From contig JAVEDG010000367.1 in assembly GCA_030841245.1 (NCBI GenBank), positions 1-16,599 of the forward strand: 16,599 bases of DNA, given 5' to 3'. This document shows, one piece after another, positions 1 through 6,155 of the stretch. Numbering within the stretch: the stretch's first letter is position 1; the number at the start of each line of letters is the position of its first letter. The notes below the pieces were generated by a model that saw only the letters and a program-made list of their open reading frames with translations, was not told the DNA's origin and searched no databases. The DNA is from Actinomycetota bacterium (GTDB taxonomy: Bacteria > Actinomycetota > Actinomycetes > JACCUZ01). The position numbers were made by a program, and so were the translations under genes.

Positions 1-1
1 C

Positions 2-1081
2 GTGGGCCTCGGCAAGGACGTCGAGGGCGGCTTCGTGGTGGCCAACCTGGCCAAGATGCCGCACCTGCTGGTGGCCGGCGCGACCGGTTCCGGCAAGTCC
101 AGCTGCATCAACTCGCTGATCACCTCGGTGATGATCCGGGCCACCCCCGACGAGGTGCGCATGGTGCTGGTCGACCCGAAGCGGGTCGAGCTCACGGCGT
201 ACGAGGGGATCCCGCACCTGATCACGCCCATCATCACCAGCCCGAAGAAGGCGGCGGAGGCGCTGCAGTGGGTCGTCCGCGAGATGGACCTGCGCTACGA
301 CGACCTGGCGGCGTTCGGCTACCGGCACCTCGACGACTTCAACAACGCCGTGCGCTCCGGTGCGCTTGTCGCCCCGCCCGGCAGCGAGCGCACGCTGGTG
401 CCCTATCCCTACCTGCTCGTCATCGTCGACGAGCTCGCCGACCTGATGATGATCGCGCCGCGCGACGTCGAGGACTCGATCGTGCGGATCACCCAGCTCG
501 CGCGGGCAGCCGGCATCCACCTCGTCCTGGCCACCCAGCGGCCGTCCGTGGACGTCGTGACCGGGCTGATCAAGGCCAACGTGCCGTCCCGGCTGGCGTT
601 CGCCACCTCCAGCCTCACCGACAGCCGGGTGGTGCTCGACCAGCCCGGCGCCGAGAAGCTGGTCGGACAGGGAGATGCGCTCTTCCTGCCGATGGGCTCG
701 AACAAGCCCATGCGCCTGCAGGGCGCCTGGGTGACCGAGCCCGAGGTGGTCGCCGTGGTGAAGCACTGCAAGGAGCAGCTGCAGCCCACCTATCGCGACG
801 ACGTGACGGTCGCCGCCGCGAGCAGGCGTGAGATCGACGAGGACATCGGCGACGACCTCGACCTGCTCTGCCAGGCGGCCGAGCTCGTGGTGTCGACCCA
901 GTTCGGCTCCACCTCGATGCTGCAGCGCAAGCTGCGGGTGGGTTTCGCCAAGGCGGGCCGGCTGATGGACCTGATGGAGAGCCGGGGGATCGTCGGCCCG
1001 AGCGAGGGCTCCAAGGCCCGGGACGTGCTGATCAAGCCCGACGAGCTGGACGCCGTGCTGCTGACGCTGCGCGGTGCCTGA
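2..1081 (+). CDS. ftsK: DNA translocase FtsK, C-terminal motor and gamma domain (5' end outside the window)
   Basis: FtsK is the septum-anchored hexameric ATPase that pumps chromosomal DNA during division and helps dimer resolution. Only the last 359 codons are here, so the GTG at base 2 is probably an internal codon and the N-terminal membrane domain and linker lie upstream. Visible residues (numbered from base 2) include a Walker A motif GATGSGKS at 26-33, a Walker B motif LLVIVDE at 138-144, and the FtsK/SpoIIIE stretch AGIHLVLATQRPSVDVVTG followed by IKANVPSRLAF. A C-terminal winged-helix gamma domain (about 285-345, with STSMLQRKLRVGFAKAGRLM and RGIVGPSEGSKAR) is the part that in known FtsKs reads orienting DNA sequences. 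The reading frame is intact to a TGA. Family assignment is near certain. Confidence 0.97.
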   Translation: MGLGKDVEGGFVVANLAKMPHLLVAGATGSGKSSCINSLITSVMIRATPDEVRMVLVDPKRVELTAYEGIPHLITPIITSPKKAAEALQWVVREMDLRYDDLAAFGYRHLDDFNNAVRSGALVAPPGSERTLVPYPYLLVIVDELADLMMIAPRDVEDSIVRITQLARAAGIHLVLATQRPSVDVVTGLIKANVPSRLAFATSSLTDSRVVLDQPGAEKLVGQGDALFLPMGSNKPMRLQGAWVTEPEVVAVVKHCKEQLQPTYRDDVTVAAASRREIDEDIGDDLDLLCQAAELVVSTQFGSTSMLQRKLRVGFAKAGRLMDLMESRGIVGPSEGSKARDVLIKPDELDAVLLTLRGA

Positions 1082-1088
1082 CCGGTTC

Positions 1089-1113
1089 CGGACGCGACGC
1101 CGGGCCGCGTCGG
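1089..1113 (+). terminator. Possible weak hairpin after ftsK
   Basis: GACGCG (1091-1096) and CGCGTC (1106-1111) form a six-base-pair stem around a nine-base loop, with two more G-C pairs possible across a one-base bulge. It starts eight bases after the ftsK stop. There is no T run, so an intrinsic terminator is only a possibility, and such hairpins arise readily by chance in DNA this GC-rich. Confidence 0.22.
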
Positions 1114-1224
1114 CACCGTCCTGGAAGCACCGTCGGGGAAGCCGGTCGAGACCGGGTTCGCCCTGTTGCAGCAATGTGATCACTGCAGGTGAGACCGCAT
1201 CTGGTCGAGACTTCATCAGGGGCC

Positions 1225-1230
1225 TAGACT
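1225..1230 (+). promoter_or_regulatory. Possible -10 element for the RodZ-like gene
   Basis: TAGACT fits the actinobacterial TANNNT -10 pattern. A start of transcription about seven bases downstream would fall near 1237, leaving a leader of about 65 bases before the TTG start at 1302 that I prefer, or an almost leaderless ATG at 1242. No convincing -35 hexamer is visible. Confidence 0.35.
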
Positions 1231-1286
1231 GAGGGCTCCGCATGCACGGCTTTGGCGTCTTCGGCGTGCCTGCGGACGCACCAATC

Positions 1287-1295
1287 GAGGGGAGG
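1287..1295 (+). promoter_or_regulatory. Strong ribosome binding site that selects the TTG start
   Basis: GAGGGGAGG lies six bases before TTG 1302 and decides the start of the RodZ-like gene in favour of TTG over the upstream ATG at 1242. Confidence 0.7.
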
Positions 1296-1301
1296 TCGGC
1301 G

Positions 1302-2060
1302 TTGTCCATCGGCCAGGTGCTGACCGAGGCTCGCGAGGCGGCCGGGCTCTCGGTCGTCGAGGTCGCAGCGGCGACCCGGATCCGCCGGACCCTGGTCGAG
1401 GCCATCGAGCGCGACGACTTCGCCCCCTGCGGGGGCGATTTCTACGCGCGCGGTCACGTCCGGAGCATCGCGGGCGCGATCGGCATCGACCCGGCGCCGC
1501 TGCTGGCCGAGTTCGACGCGACCCGGACCCCTGCGCCGTCGCCCCGCCCGACCGATGTCTACGAGAGCGCGAAGGCGTTCCGGACCCAGCGCACAGGTCC
1601 CAACTGGAGCGCCGCGATGGCCGCGGCGCTCGTCCTCGTCGTGATCTACGGCGTGGCCCAGCTCATCACCCAGTCGACCGGCGGTAACCCTCCGGACCCG
1701 GTGGCCGGGTCGCACCGGCCCGGCGGCCACCGCTCCCAGACGTCGCAGCCGTCCTCGGGGTCGACGGCCTCACCGACGCCGAGCGTCGTGGCCGAGGCGA
1801 CCAAGAAGGTCCAGGTGACGGTGGCGGCCAGCGACCGCAGCTGGTTGCAGGTCACCAACGCGGCCGGCCACTCGCTCTACACCGGGCTGATGGTGGGCGG
1901 CGACGTCAGGACGTTCAGTGACCGGTCCCGCGTCAAGCTGGTCATCGGCAACGCCGGTGCCCTGAGCCTGACCGTCAACGGCACCAAGGTCGGCGCACCC
2001 GGCAAGTCCGGGCAGGTCGTGCACTTGGAGTTCGGCCCGCAGGACCCCGCAGCCGGCTGA
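1302..2060 (+). CDS. RodZ-like membrane-anchored helix-turn-helix protein
   Basis: This 252-residue protein has RodZ architecture. A cytoplasmic HTH domain lies at about residues 5-70 (GQVLTEAREAAGLSVVEVAAATRIRRTLVEAIE, then FYARGHVRSIAGAIGID). A proline-rich linker follows, then one membrane helix at about 102-122 (WSAAMAAALVLVVIYGVAQLI). A Ser/Thr/Pro-rich spacer leads to an extracytoplasmic beta-rich domain (about 165-245, DUF4115-like, with SWLQVTNAAGHSLYTGLM). RodZ proteins link the membrane to cytoskeletal or wall-synthesis machinery; the role in a non-MreB actinomycete is not established. I chose the TTG at 1302 because GAGGGGAGG at 1287-1295 sits six bases ahead of it. An in-frame ATG at 1242 would add 20 poorly family-like residues and has no ribosome binding site. 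The gene lies between ftsK and rimO, as is common in actinomycetes. Confidence 0.85.
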   Translation: MSIGQVLTEAREAAGLSVVEVAAATRIRRTLVEAIERDDFAPCGGDFYARGHVRSIAGAIGIDPAPLLAEFDATRTPAPSPRPTDVYESAKAFRTQRTGPNWSAAMAAALVLVVIYGVAQLITQSTGGNPPDPVAGSHRPGGHRSQTSQPSSGSTASPTPSVVAEATKKVQVTVAASDRSWLQVTNAAGHSLYTGLMVGGDVRTFSDRSRVKLVIGNAGALSLTVNGTKVGAPGKSGQVVHLEFGPQDPAAG

Positions 2061-2099
2061 CCGGTTGCGCTCGCGCCCGGGCGAGCCACGCCGCGCGAC

Positions 2100-2105
2100 T
2101 AGTCT
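2100..2105 (+). promoter_or_regulatory. -10 element of a probable leaderless rimO promoter
   Basis: TAGTCT matches TANNNT and ends six bases before the rimO ATG at 2112. Transcription would then begin at or next to the start codon, giving a leaderless mRNA, and there is no Shine-Dalgarno sequence in the 51-base gap. No clear -35 is seen. This would let rimO-pgsA-cinA be transcribed separately from the RodZ-like gene. Confidence 0.5.
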
Positions 2106-2111
2106 CGTCCC

Positions 2112-3554
2112 ATGTCTGCCGCCGTTCCGCGCCGGGTTGCCCTGGTCACCCTCGGCTGCGCGCGCAACGAGGTGGACTCCGAGGAGCTGGCCGGCCGGCT
2201 CGCGGCCGACGGGTGGGAGCTGGTGGCCGAGCCGGCCGACGCCGAGGTCGCCCTCGTCAACACGTGTGGGTTCGTCGAGTCGGCGAAGAAGGACTCGATC
2301 GACACCCTGCTGGCTGCGGCAGACCTCGAGGGCGGCCGCACCGTCGTCGCGGTGGGCTGCCTCGCCGAGCGGTACGGCGAGGTGCTGGCCGCCGAGCTGC
2401 CGGAGGCAACCGTTCTCGGCTTCGACGACTACCCGGAGATCTCCCAGCGGCTGAGCGACATCGTCGCGGGCCGCCCACATGTGCCGCACGTGCCGCGCGA
2501 CCGGCGCCGGCTGCTCCCGGTCAGCCCGGTGGAGCGCTCGGCCGCCACGTCGGCGGTCCCCGGTCACACCCAGCCCGATCTGCCGGACGCTGTCGGGCCG
2601 GCCTCGGGCCCGCGTGCGGTCCGCCGTCGCCTCGACGGCGGACCGGTCGCTCCGCTCAAGCTGGCCTCCGGCTGCGACCGGCGCTGCACGTTCTGCGCCA
2701 TCCCGACATTCCGGGGGGCGTTCGTGTCGCGGCGGCCGTCAGACGTCCTGGCCGAGGCCCGGTGGCTGGCCGAGCAGGGGGTGCGCGAGCTGTTCCTCGT
2801 GAGCGAGAACTCCACGTCGTACGGCAAGGACCTCGGTGACCTCCGTCTCCTCGAGACCTTGCTCCCGGAGCTGGCGTCCGTCGAGGGCGTGGACCGGGTG
2901 CGCGTGAGCTACCTGCAGCCGGCCGAGATGCGGCCCAGCCTGGTCGAGGTGATGGCCTCGACGCCAGGGGTGGCGCCGTACTTCGACCTGTCCTTCCAGC
3001 ACTCCAGCGCGACTGTGCTGCGGCGGATGCGCCGCTTCGGTGACACCGAGCGGTTCCTCGAGCTGATCGCGACCATCCGGGCGGCCGCACCCGCAGCGGG
3101 CATCCGGTCCAACGTCATCGTCGGCTTCCCGGGCGAGACCGAGGCCGACATCGACGAGCTGCTCGGCTTCCTCACCGCGGCGCAGCTCGACGCGATCGGC
3201 GTGTTCGGCTACTCCGACGAGGACGGCACGGAGGCGGCCGGGCTGGACGGGAAGCTCGACCAGGACGAGATCCGGTCCCGTCAGCGGCGCGTCGGTGGGT
3301 TGGCCGAGGAGCTGGTCGCGCAACGTGCCGAGGACCGGGTCGGCGAGCGGGTGGAGGTCCTCGTCGAGACCAGCGGCGCCGACGGGGCGGAGGGACGTGC
3401 GGCGCACCAGGCGCCCGAGGTCGACGGCAGCACGACGGTCGTCGGCGGCCTCCCCGGCGTGGGGCGCCTCGTGCCGGCCATGGTCCGCTCGACCGTGGGC
3501 GCCGACCTGGTGGCCGAGCTCGTCAGCGACCGGCGGTCGGGGGCGGTGGCGTGA
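2112..3554 (+). CDS. rimO: Ribosomal protein S12 (aspartate) methylthiotransferase RimO
   Basis: RimO is a radical-SAM enzyme with two [4Fe-4S] clusters that puts a methylthio group on a conserved aspartate of ribosomal protein S12. The 480-residue product has the N-terminal methylthiotransferase domain with cluster cysteines C16 (VTLGCARNEVDSEEL), C52 (NTCGFVESAKKDSID) and C83 (VAVGCLAERYG). The radical-SAM motif is C188-x3-C192-x2-C195 (CDRRCTFCAIPTFRG), followed by SYLQPAEMRP, FDLSFQHSSATVLRRMRR and NVIVGFPGETEAD. A C-terminal TRAM domain starts at about residue 410. The NTCGFVESAKKDSID and ASGCDRRCTFCAIPTFRG sequences favour RimO over its paralogue MiaB. A Pro/Arg/Ala-rich insertion of about 50 residues (about 122-178) between the first two domains makes it longer than E. 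coli RimO (441 residues). It has a leaderless-type start, and pgsA follows after 19 bases. Confidence 0.95.
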   Translation: MSAAVPRRVALVTLGCARNEVDSEELAGRLAADGWELVAEPADAEVALVNTCGFVESAKKDSIDTLLAAADLEGGRTVVAVGCLAERYGEVLAAELPEATVLGFDDYPEISQRLSDIVAGRPHVPHVPRDRRRLLPVSPVERSAATSAVPGHTQPDLPDAVGPASGPRAVRRRLDGGPVAPLKLASGCDRRCTFCAIPTFRGAFVSRRPSDVLAEARWLAEQGVRELFLVSENSTSYGKDLGDLRLLETLLPELASVEGVDRVRVSYLQPAEMRPSLVEVMASTPGVAPYFDLSFQHSSATVLRRMRRFGDTERFLELIATIRAAAPAAGIRSNVIVGFPGETEADIDELLGFLTAAQLDAIGVFGYSDEDGTEAAGLDGKLDQDEIRSRQRRVGGLAEELVAQRAEDRVGERVEVLVETSGADGAEGRAAHQAPEVDGSTTVVGGLPGVGRLVPAMVRSTVGADLVAELVSDRRSGAVA

Positions 3555-3573
3555 GCACGTCGGTCGCCGCGCC

Positions 3574-4236
3574 GTGAAGCGCCCGATGCGCCCGGCGGGT
3601 GACATCACCAACCGACCGGTCAGTGCCTGGAACATCGCGAACGGGTTGACCGCGCTCCGGCTGCTGCTGGTGCCGGTCTTCCTGGTGCTGCTGCTGCACG
3701 ACGACGGGCATGCCGACGCGTGGCGTGTCGGGGCGACGCTGGTGTTCGGCATCGCGTCCATCACGGATCGGGTCGACGGGGAGCTGGCCCGGCGTCGCGG
3801 CCTGGTCACCGACCTCGGCAAGATCGCCGACCCGATCGCCGACAAGGCGCTGATCGGTGCCGCCCTGATCGGGCTGTCCGGGCTGGGCGAGGTGGCCTGG
3901 TGGATCACCGTCGTGATCATGGTCCGGGAGATCGGCGTCACGCTGCTGCGCTTCTGGGTGATCCGCCACGGCGTCATGCCGGCCAGCCGCGGGGGCAAGC
4001 TCAAGACTCTGCTCCAGGCCGTGGCCATCGGGCTGCTGCTGCTGCCCCTGGGCGACGGGCTGCACACCGTCGCAGAGCTGGCGATGTACCTCGCGCTCAC
4101 CGTCACCGTCGTCACCGGCATCGACTACGTCTCGCGCGCGCTCCGGCTGCGCCGCACCAGCGAGCGGGCCGCCCGCAAGCGAGCCGAACGAGCGGAGCGG
4201 GCCGCGGCTCGACCCGACGGCGACGCAACGCCGTGA
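3574..4236 (+). CDS. pgsA: CDP-diacylglycerol--glycerol-3-phosphate 3-phosphatidyltransferase
   Basis: PgsA makes phosphatidylglycerol phosphate from CDP-diacylglycerol and glycerol 3-phosphate in the inner membrane, the committed step to phosphatidylglycerol and cardiolipin. The 220-residue product has the complete CDP-alcohol phosphotransferase motif D-x2-DG-x2-AR-x8-G-x3-D-x3-D starting at D65 (DRVDGELARRRG through DLGKIADPIAD), preceded by NIANGLTALRLLLVPVFLVLL. Several membrane helices are visible, and the protein ends in a basic, Arg/Ala-rich cytoplasmic tail. I used GTG 3574; ATG 3586 is an in-frame alternative four codons later and neither has a clear ribosome binding site. The gene lies 19 bases after rimO, and its TGA overlaps the GTG of cinA, so the genes are probably co-translated. 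The family is certain. The exact substrate (glycerol phosphate rather than inositol or another alcohol) is inferred from sequence likeness and from this conserved pgsA position. Confidence 0.9.
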   Translation: MKRPMRPAGDITNRPVSAWNIANGLTALRLLLVPVFLVLLLHDDGHADAWRVGATLVFGIASITDRVDGELARRRGLVTDLGKIADPIADKALIGAALIGLSGLGEVAWWITVVIMVREIGVTLLRFWVIRHGVMPASRGGKLKTLLQAVAIGLLLLPLGDGLHTVAELAMYLALTVTVVTGIDYVSRALRLRRTSERAARKRAERAERAAARPDGDATP

Positions 4237-4721
4237 GCGAGAGCGCGGCCGCACAGGTGCTGAGCATGCTGCAGGCACGCGGCGAGACGCTGGCCGTCGC
4301 CGAGTCGCTGACGGGCGGCCTGGTGACGGCCGCCCTCACCGACGTACCCGGTGCGTCGGCGAGCGTCCGGGGTGGCGTGGTGGCCTACGCGACCGAGCTG
4401 AAGTCGACGCTGCTCGGAGTGGACGCCGGGCTGCTGGCCGACCGTGGTGCGGTCGACCCCGACGTCGCGGCGGAGATGGCCGACGGCGTACGGCGGCGGC
4501 TCGGCGCGACGCACGGGCTGGCGACCACGGGGGTGGCCGGGCCCGACGCGCAGGACGGCAAGGCGCCGGGAACGGTGCACGTGGCCGTGGCCGGGCCGTC
4601 CGGGCGGCGCCGGGCGCGGTCACTGGCCGTGCCGGGCGGCCGCGCCGAAGTCCGGGCCGAGACCGTGCGGGAGGCGCTTCACCTGCTCGTCGACCACCTT
4701 GCCGACCCGGGAAGCGAGTAG
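4233..4721 (+). CDS. cinA: CinA C-terminal domain protein, nicotinamide-nucleotide amidohydrolase (PncC type)
   Basis: This 162-residue stand-alone CinA C-terminal domain lacks the N-terminal molybdopterin-binding-like half found in full-length CinA. Enzymes of this type deamidate nicotinamide mononucleotide to nicotinate mononucleotide in pyridine-nucleotide salvage. Family motifs include LAVAESLTGGLVTAAL (about 20-35), GGVVAYATELKSTLLGV (about 47-63), GAVDPDVAAEMADGVRRRLGA and the glycine-rich ATTGVAGPDAQDGKAPGTVHVAV (from about residue 97). The GTG start at 4233 overlaps the pgsA stop (GTGA), so it is translationally coupled. The position between pgsA and clgR is the usual actinomycete arrangement. 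The amidohydrolase activity is inferred from the family; the historical competence-damage name says nothing about function here. Confidence 0.9.
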   Translation: MSESAAAQVLSMLQARGETLAVAESLTGGLVTAALTDVPGASASVRGGVVAYATELKSTLLGVDAGLLADRGAVDPDVAAEMADGVRRRLGATHGLATTGVAGPDAQDGKAPGTVHVAVAGPSGRRRARSLAVPGGRAEVRAETVREALHLLVDHLADPGSE

Positions 4722-4768
4722 CATGATTACAGCGTTACATCTGCGAGTCCCGGCGTCGTGCGAGTCTG

Positions 4769-4782
4769 CGTCGGACCCGACG
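4769..4782. promoter_or_regulatory. Perfect six-base dyad upstream of clgR, candidate operator
   Basis: CGTCGG and CCGACG flank a two-base centre, giving a perfect dyad. It ends two bases before a TACGGT -10-like element (4785-4790), so a protein bound there would cover the promoter spacer. ClgR homologues control their own genes, but this does not match the CGC-N5-GCG type core that I recall for ClgR sites, so the binding protein is unknown. Confidence 0.3.
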
Positions 4783-4784
4783 AG

Positions 4785-4790
4785 TACGGT
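4785..4790 (+). promoter_or_regulatory. Candidate -10 element of a clgR promoter
   Basis: TACGGT fits TANNNT. It lies in the 134-base gap between cinA and clgR and would give a leader of about 60 bases that includes the strong clgR ribosome binding site. No clear -35 is visible. Read-through from cinA is also possible because no terminator separates them. Confidence 0.35.
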
Positions 4791-4840
4791 GGGCCACCAC
4801 CCAGGTGTCCCGGTGGATGGACAACGCCAGATCAGCACGC

Positions 4841-4850
4841 GAGAGGAGGA
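4841..4850 (+). promoter_or_regulatory. Strong clgR ribosome binding site
   Basis: GAGAGGAGGA lies five bases before ATG 4856. It fixes this ATG rather than the in-frame ATG at 4805, which lacks such a site. Confidence 0.75.
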
Positions 4851-4855
4851 GCGCC

Positions 4856-5161
4856 ATGGTTCTGCTCCGACGGTTGCTCGGTGACGTCCTGCGAGAGCGA
4901 CGGCGCTCCCAGGGACGCACGCTGCGTGAGGTCTCGTCCACCGCCCGCGTCTCCCTCGGTTACCTCTCGGAGGTCGAGCGCGGCCAGAAGGAAGCCTCCA
5001 GCGAGCTGCTCGGCTCGATCTGCGAGGCGCTGGATGTGCCGATGTCCGAGGTGCTGCGCGAGGTGAGCGACAACCTCGCTCTCGCCGAGGAGGTCTCCTC
5101 GGTCGCGGTCGACGCTCCGGTCGCCCCGAGCCGGCTCGAGGTCAGCAACCTCGCCGCGTAA
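4856..5161 (+). CDS. clgR: ClgR-family HTH activator of Clp/Lon protease genes
   Basis: ClgR is a small XRE-type DNA-binding activator that in Streptomyces, Corynebacterium and Mycobacterium switches on clpP, clpC and related protein-quality-control genes under stress. The 101-residue product is an HTH domain from residue 1 to about 75 (LLRRLLGDVLRERRRSQGRTLREVSSTARVSLGYLSEVERGQKEASSELLGSICEALDVPMSEVLREV), very close to the known ClgR pattern. A short acidic and alanine/proline tail follows. The protein ends in LAA. In Streptomyces, ClgR is itself a ClpP substrate through terminal alanines, so the tail suggests the same feedback (inference). The gene is the last of the rimO-pgsA-cinA-clgR block and is followed by a strong terminator. 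The pspA-like gene that follows clgR in mycobacteria is not here. Confidence 0.92.
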   Translation: MVLLRRLLGDVLRERRRSQGRTLREVSSTARVSLGYLSEVERGQKEASSELLGSICEALDVPMSEVLREVSDNLALAEEVSSVAVDAPVAPSRLEVSNLAA

Positions 5162-5226
5162 TGCTTCCTTCGCGGCCGCTTCCGGTGCTTGACCGTCTGC
5201 CGGGCGGGTAAGACCGCATCTACGAC

Positions 5227-5265
5227 GGCCCGTCCACCCCACGCCAACGGGGGTGTGGACGGGCC
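5227..5265. terminator. Strong, probably bidirectional, intrinsic terminator between clgR and nei2
   Basis: GGCCCGTCCAC (5227-5237) pairs perfectly with GTGGACGGGCC (5255-5265). A further CCC/GGG extension across a one-base bulge makes a stem of about 14 pairs with a short loop. It lies between the clgR stop at 5161 and the nei2 stop at 5289 of two converging genes, and ATCGTTGTGCT follows on the plus strand. There is no clean T run, as is usual in actinomycetes. Confidence 0.8.
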
Positions 5266-5288
5266 ATCGTTGTGCTCGGCGTCAGCGG

Positions 5289-6080
5289 TCAGGTTCGCAC
5301 CGGTTGGCAGGTCGGGCACCAGTAGGTGAGCCGGTCGTACGGCGTTGCGCCCTGGGGCGCCGAGCGGATCGCCGACCCGCAGCGCCGGCACGGCCGGCCG
5401 GCCCGGCCGTAGACCCAGTGCTCGCTGCCTCGACGGTCGACGCCGGTGGTGACCTGCCAGGGCTGGTCCCGGTTGGCCAGCAGGAGTCGGCGGGCGCCCC
5501 GGACGAGCGCGGGCAGGTCGCGCACATCGCGCACCGCCGACCAGGGCGACTCGCCGGAGAGGAAGAGGCACTCGGCCTTGTAGAGGTTCCCGATGCCGGC
5601 CATGTTGCGCTGGTCGAGCGGCGCGTCGCCGATCTCCCGCTCCGGCGACCCGGCGAGCCGGCGGAGTGCCTCGGCCTCGTCCCAGTCCGGGCCGAGCAGG
5701 TCCGGGCCGAGGTGCCCGACGGCGCGACCCTCCTCGGCGCGGGCCAGCAGCTCGACGACGGGCAGCCGGTAGCCGACGGCCTGCCACCCCTCGGTCTCGA
5801 GAAGGACCCGGATCTGCCACTCCGGACCGCCGCGTCGACGTTCGCCGGTCCGGTAGAGATGCCAGGTGCCGTCCATCCGGAAGTGGGTGTGAAGCGTGAG
5901 GTCGTCCTCGACGCGGGTCAGCAGGTGCTTGCCCCGGCTGACGACCTCGGTCACCGTCCGACCGGACAGGTCGACGGTGGCCAGTCCAGGGACCCGGAAG
6001 TCGCTGCGGGTGATGGCCGAGCCGGCCAGGGCGTCGTGGAGCCGACGCCCGGCCAGCCACACGGTGTCCCCTTCGGGCAT
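5289..6080 (-). CDS. nei2: Endonuclease VIII-type DNA glycosylase/AP lyase (Fpg/Nei family, Nei2-like)
   Basis: Fpg/Nei enzymes excise oxidised bases and cut the abasic site by beta,delta-elimination. The 263-residue protein begins MPEGDTVW, with the catalytic N-terminal proline (P2 after Met removal) and E3. It has the conserved K51 in SRGKHLL and the helix-two-turn-helix region with PLDQRNMAGIGNLYKAECLF. A C-terminal zinc finger has C231-x2-C234 and C255-x2-C258 and an arginine in PYDRLTYWCPTCQ. MPEGDTV and YWCPTCQ resemble mycobacterial Nei2 (Rv3297) more than MutM, so pyrimidine-type lesions are the likelier substrate. The start is fixed by the need for proline at position 2. GAGAGGA (6094-6088) could serve as its ribosome binding site. 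It is on the same strand as lhr but is separated from it by a five-gene cassette on the other strand. Confidence 0.92.
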   Translation of the reverse strand: MPEGDTVWLAGRRLHDALAGSAITRSDFRVPGLATVDLSGRTVTEVVSRGKHLLTRVEDDLTLHTHFRMDGTWHLYRTGERRRGGPEWQIRVLLETEGWQAVGYRLPVVELLARAEEGRAVGHLGPDLLGPDWDEAEALRRLAGSPEREIGDAPLDQRNMAGIGNLYKAECLFLSGESPWSAVRDVRDLPALVRGARRLLLANRDQPWQVTTGVDRRGSEHWVYGRAGRPCRRCGSAIRSAPQGATPYDRLTYWCPTCQPVRT

Positions 6081-6142
6081 GTGACCATCCTCTCGCCCAC
6101 GAGCGGGAACACGCGGCGCTGTGCGGGTGCTCGACAACGATG

Positions 6143-6150
6143 AAGGAGGG
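6143..6150 (+). promoter_or_regulatory. Strong ribosome binding site of the ABM-domain gene
   Basis: AAGGAGGG ends five bases before ATG 6156, one of the best Shine-Dalgarno matches in the window. The 75-base nei2/ABM intergenic region must also hold the divergent promoters, but I see no clear -10/-35 pair there for the plus strand. Confidence 0.65.
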
Positions 6151-6155
6151 AGACC

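Noticed and set aside
1167..1187. TGCAG...CTGCA and GTGATCAC dyads upstream of the RodZ-like gene, considered as an operator
   Set aside because: The two symmetries are not centred on the same base, so they do not form one site. Each alone is short enough to be chance.
1193..1202. AGACCGCATCT shared with 5211-5221, considered as a dispersed repeat
   Set aside because: An 11-base match is expected many times by chance within a 16.6 kb window, and the flanks do not match.
2739..4121. A 460-codon minus-strand open frame opposite rimO and pgsA
   Set aside because: It is antisense to two well-supported enzymes with intact motifs. Its composition is typical of a GC-rich shadow frame.
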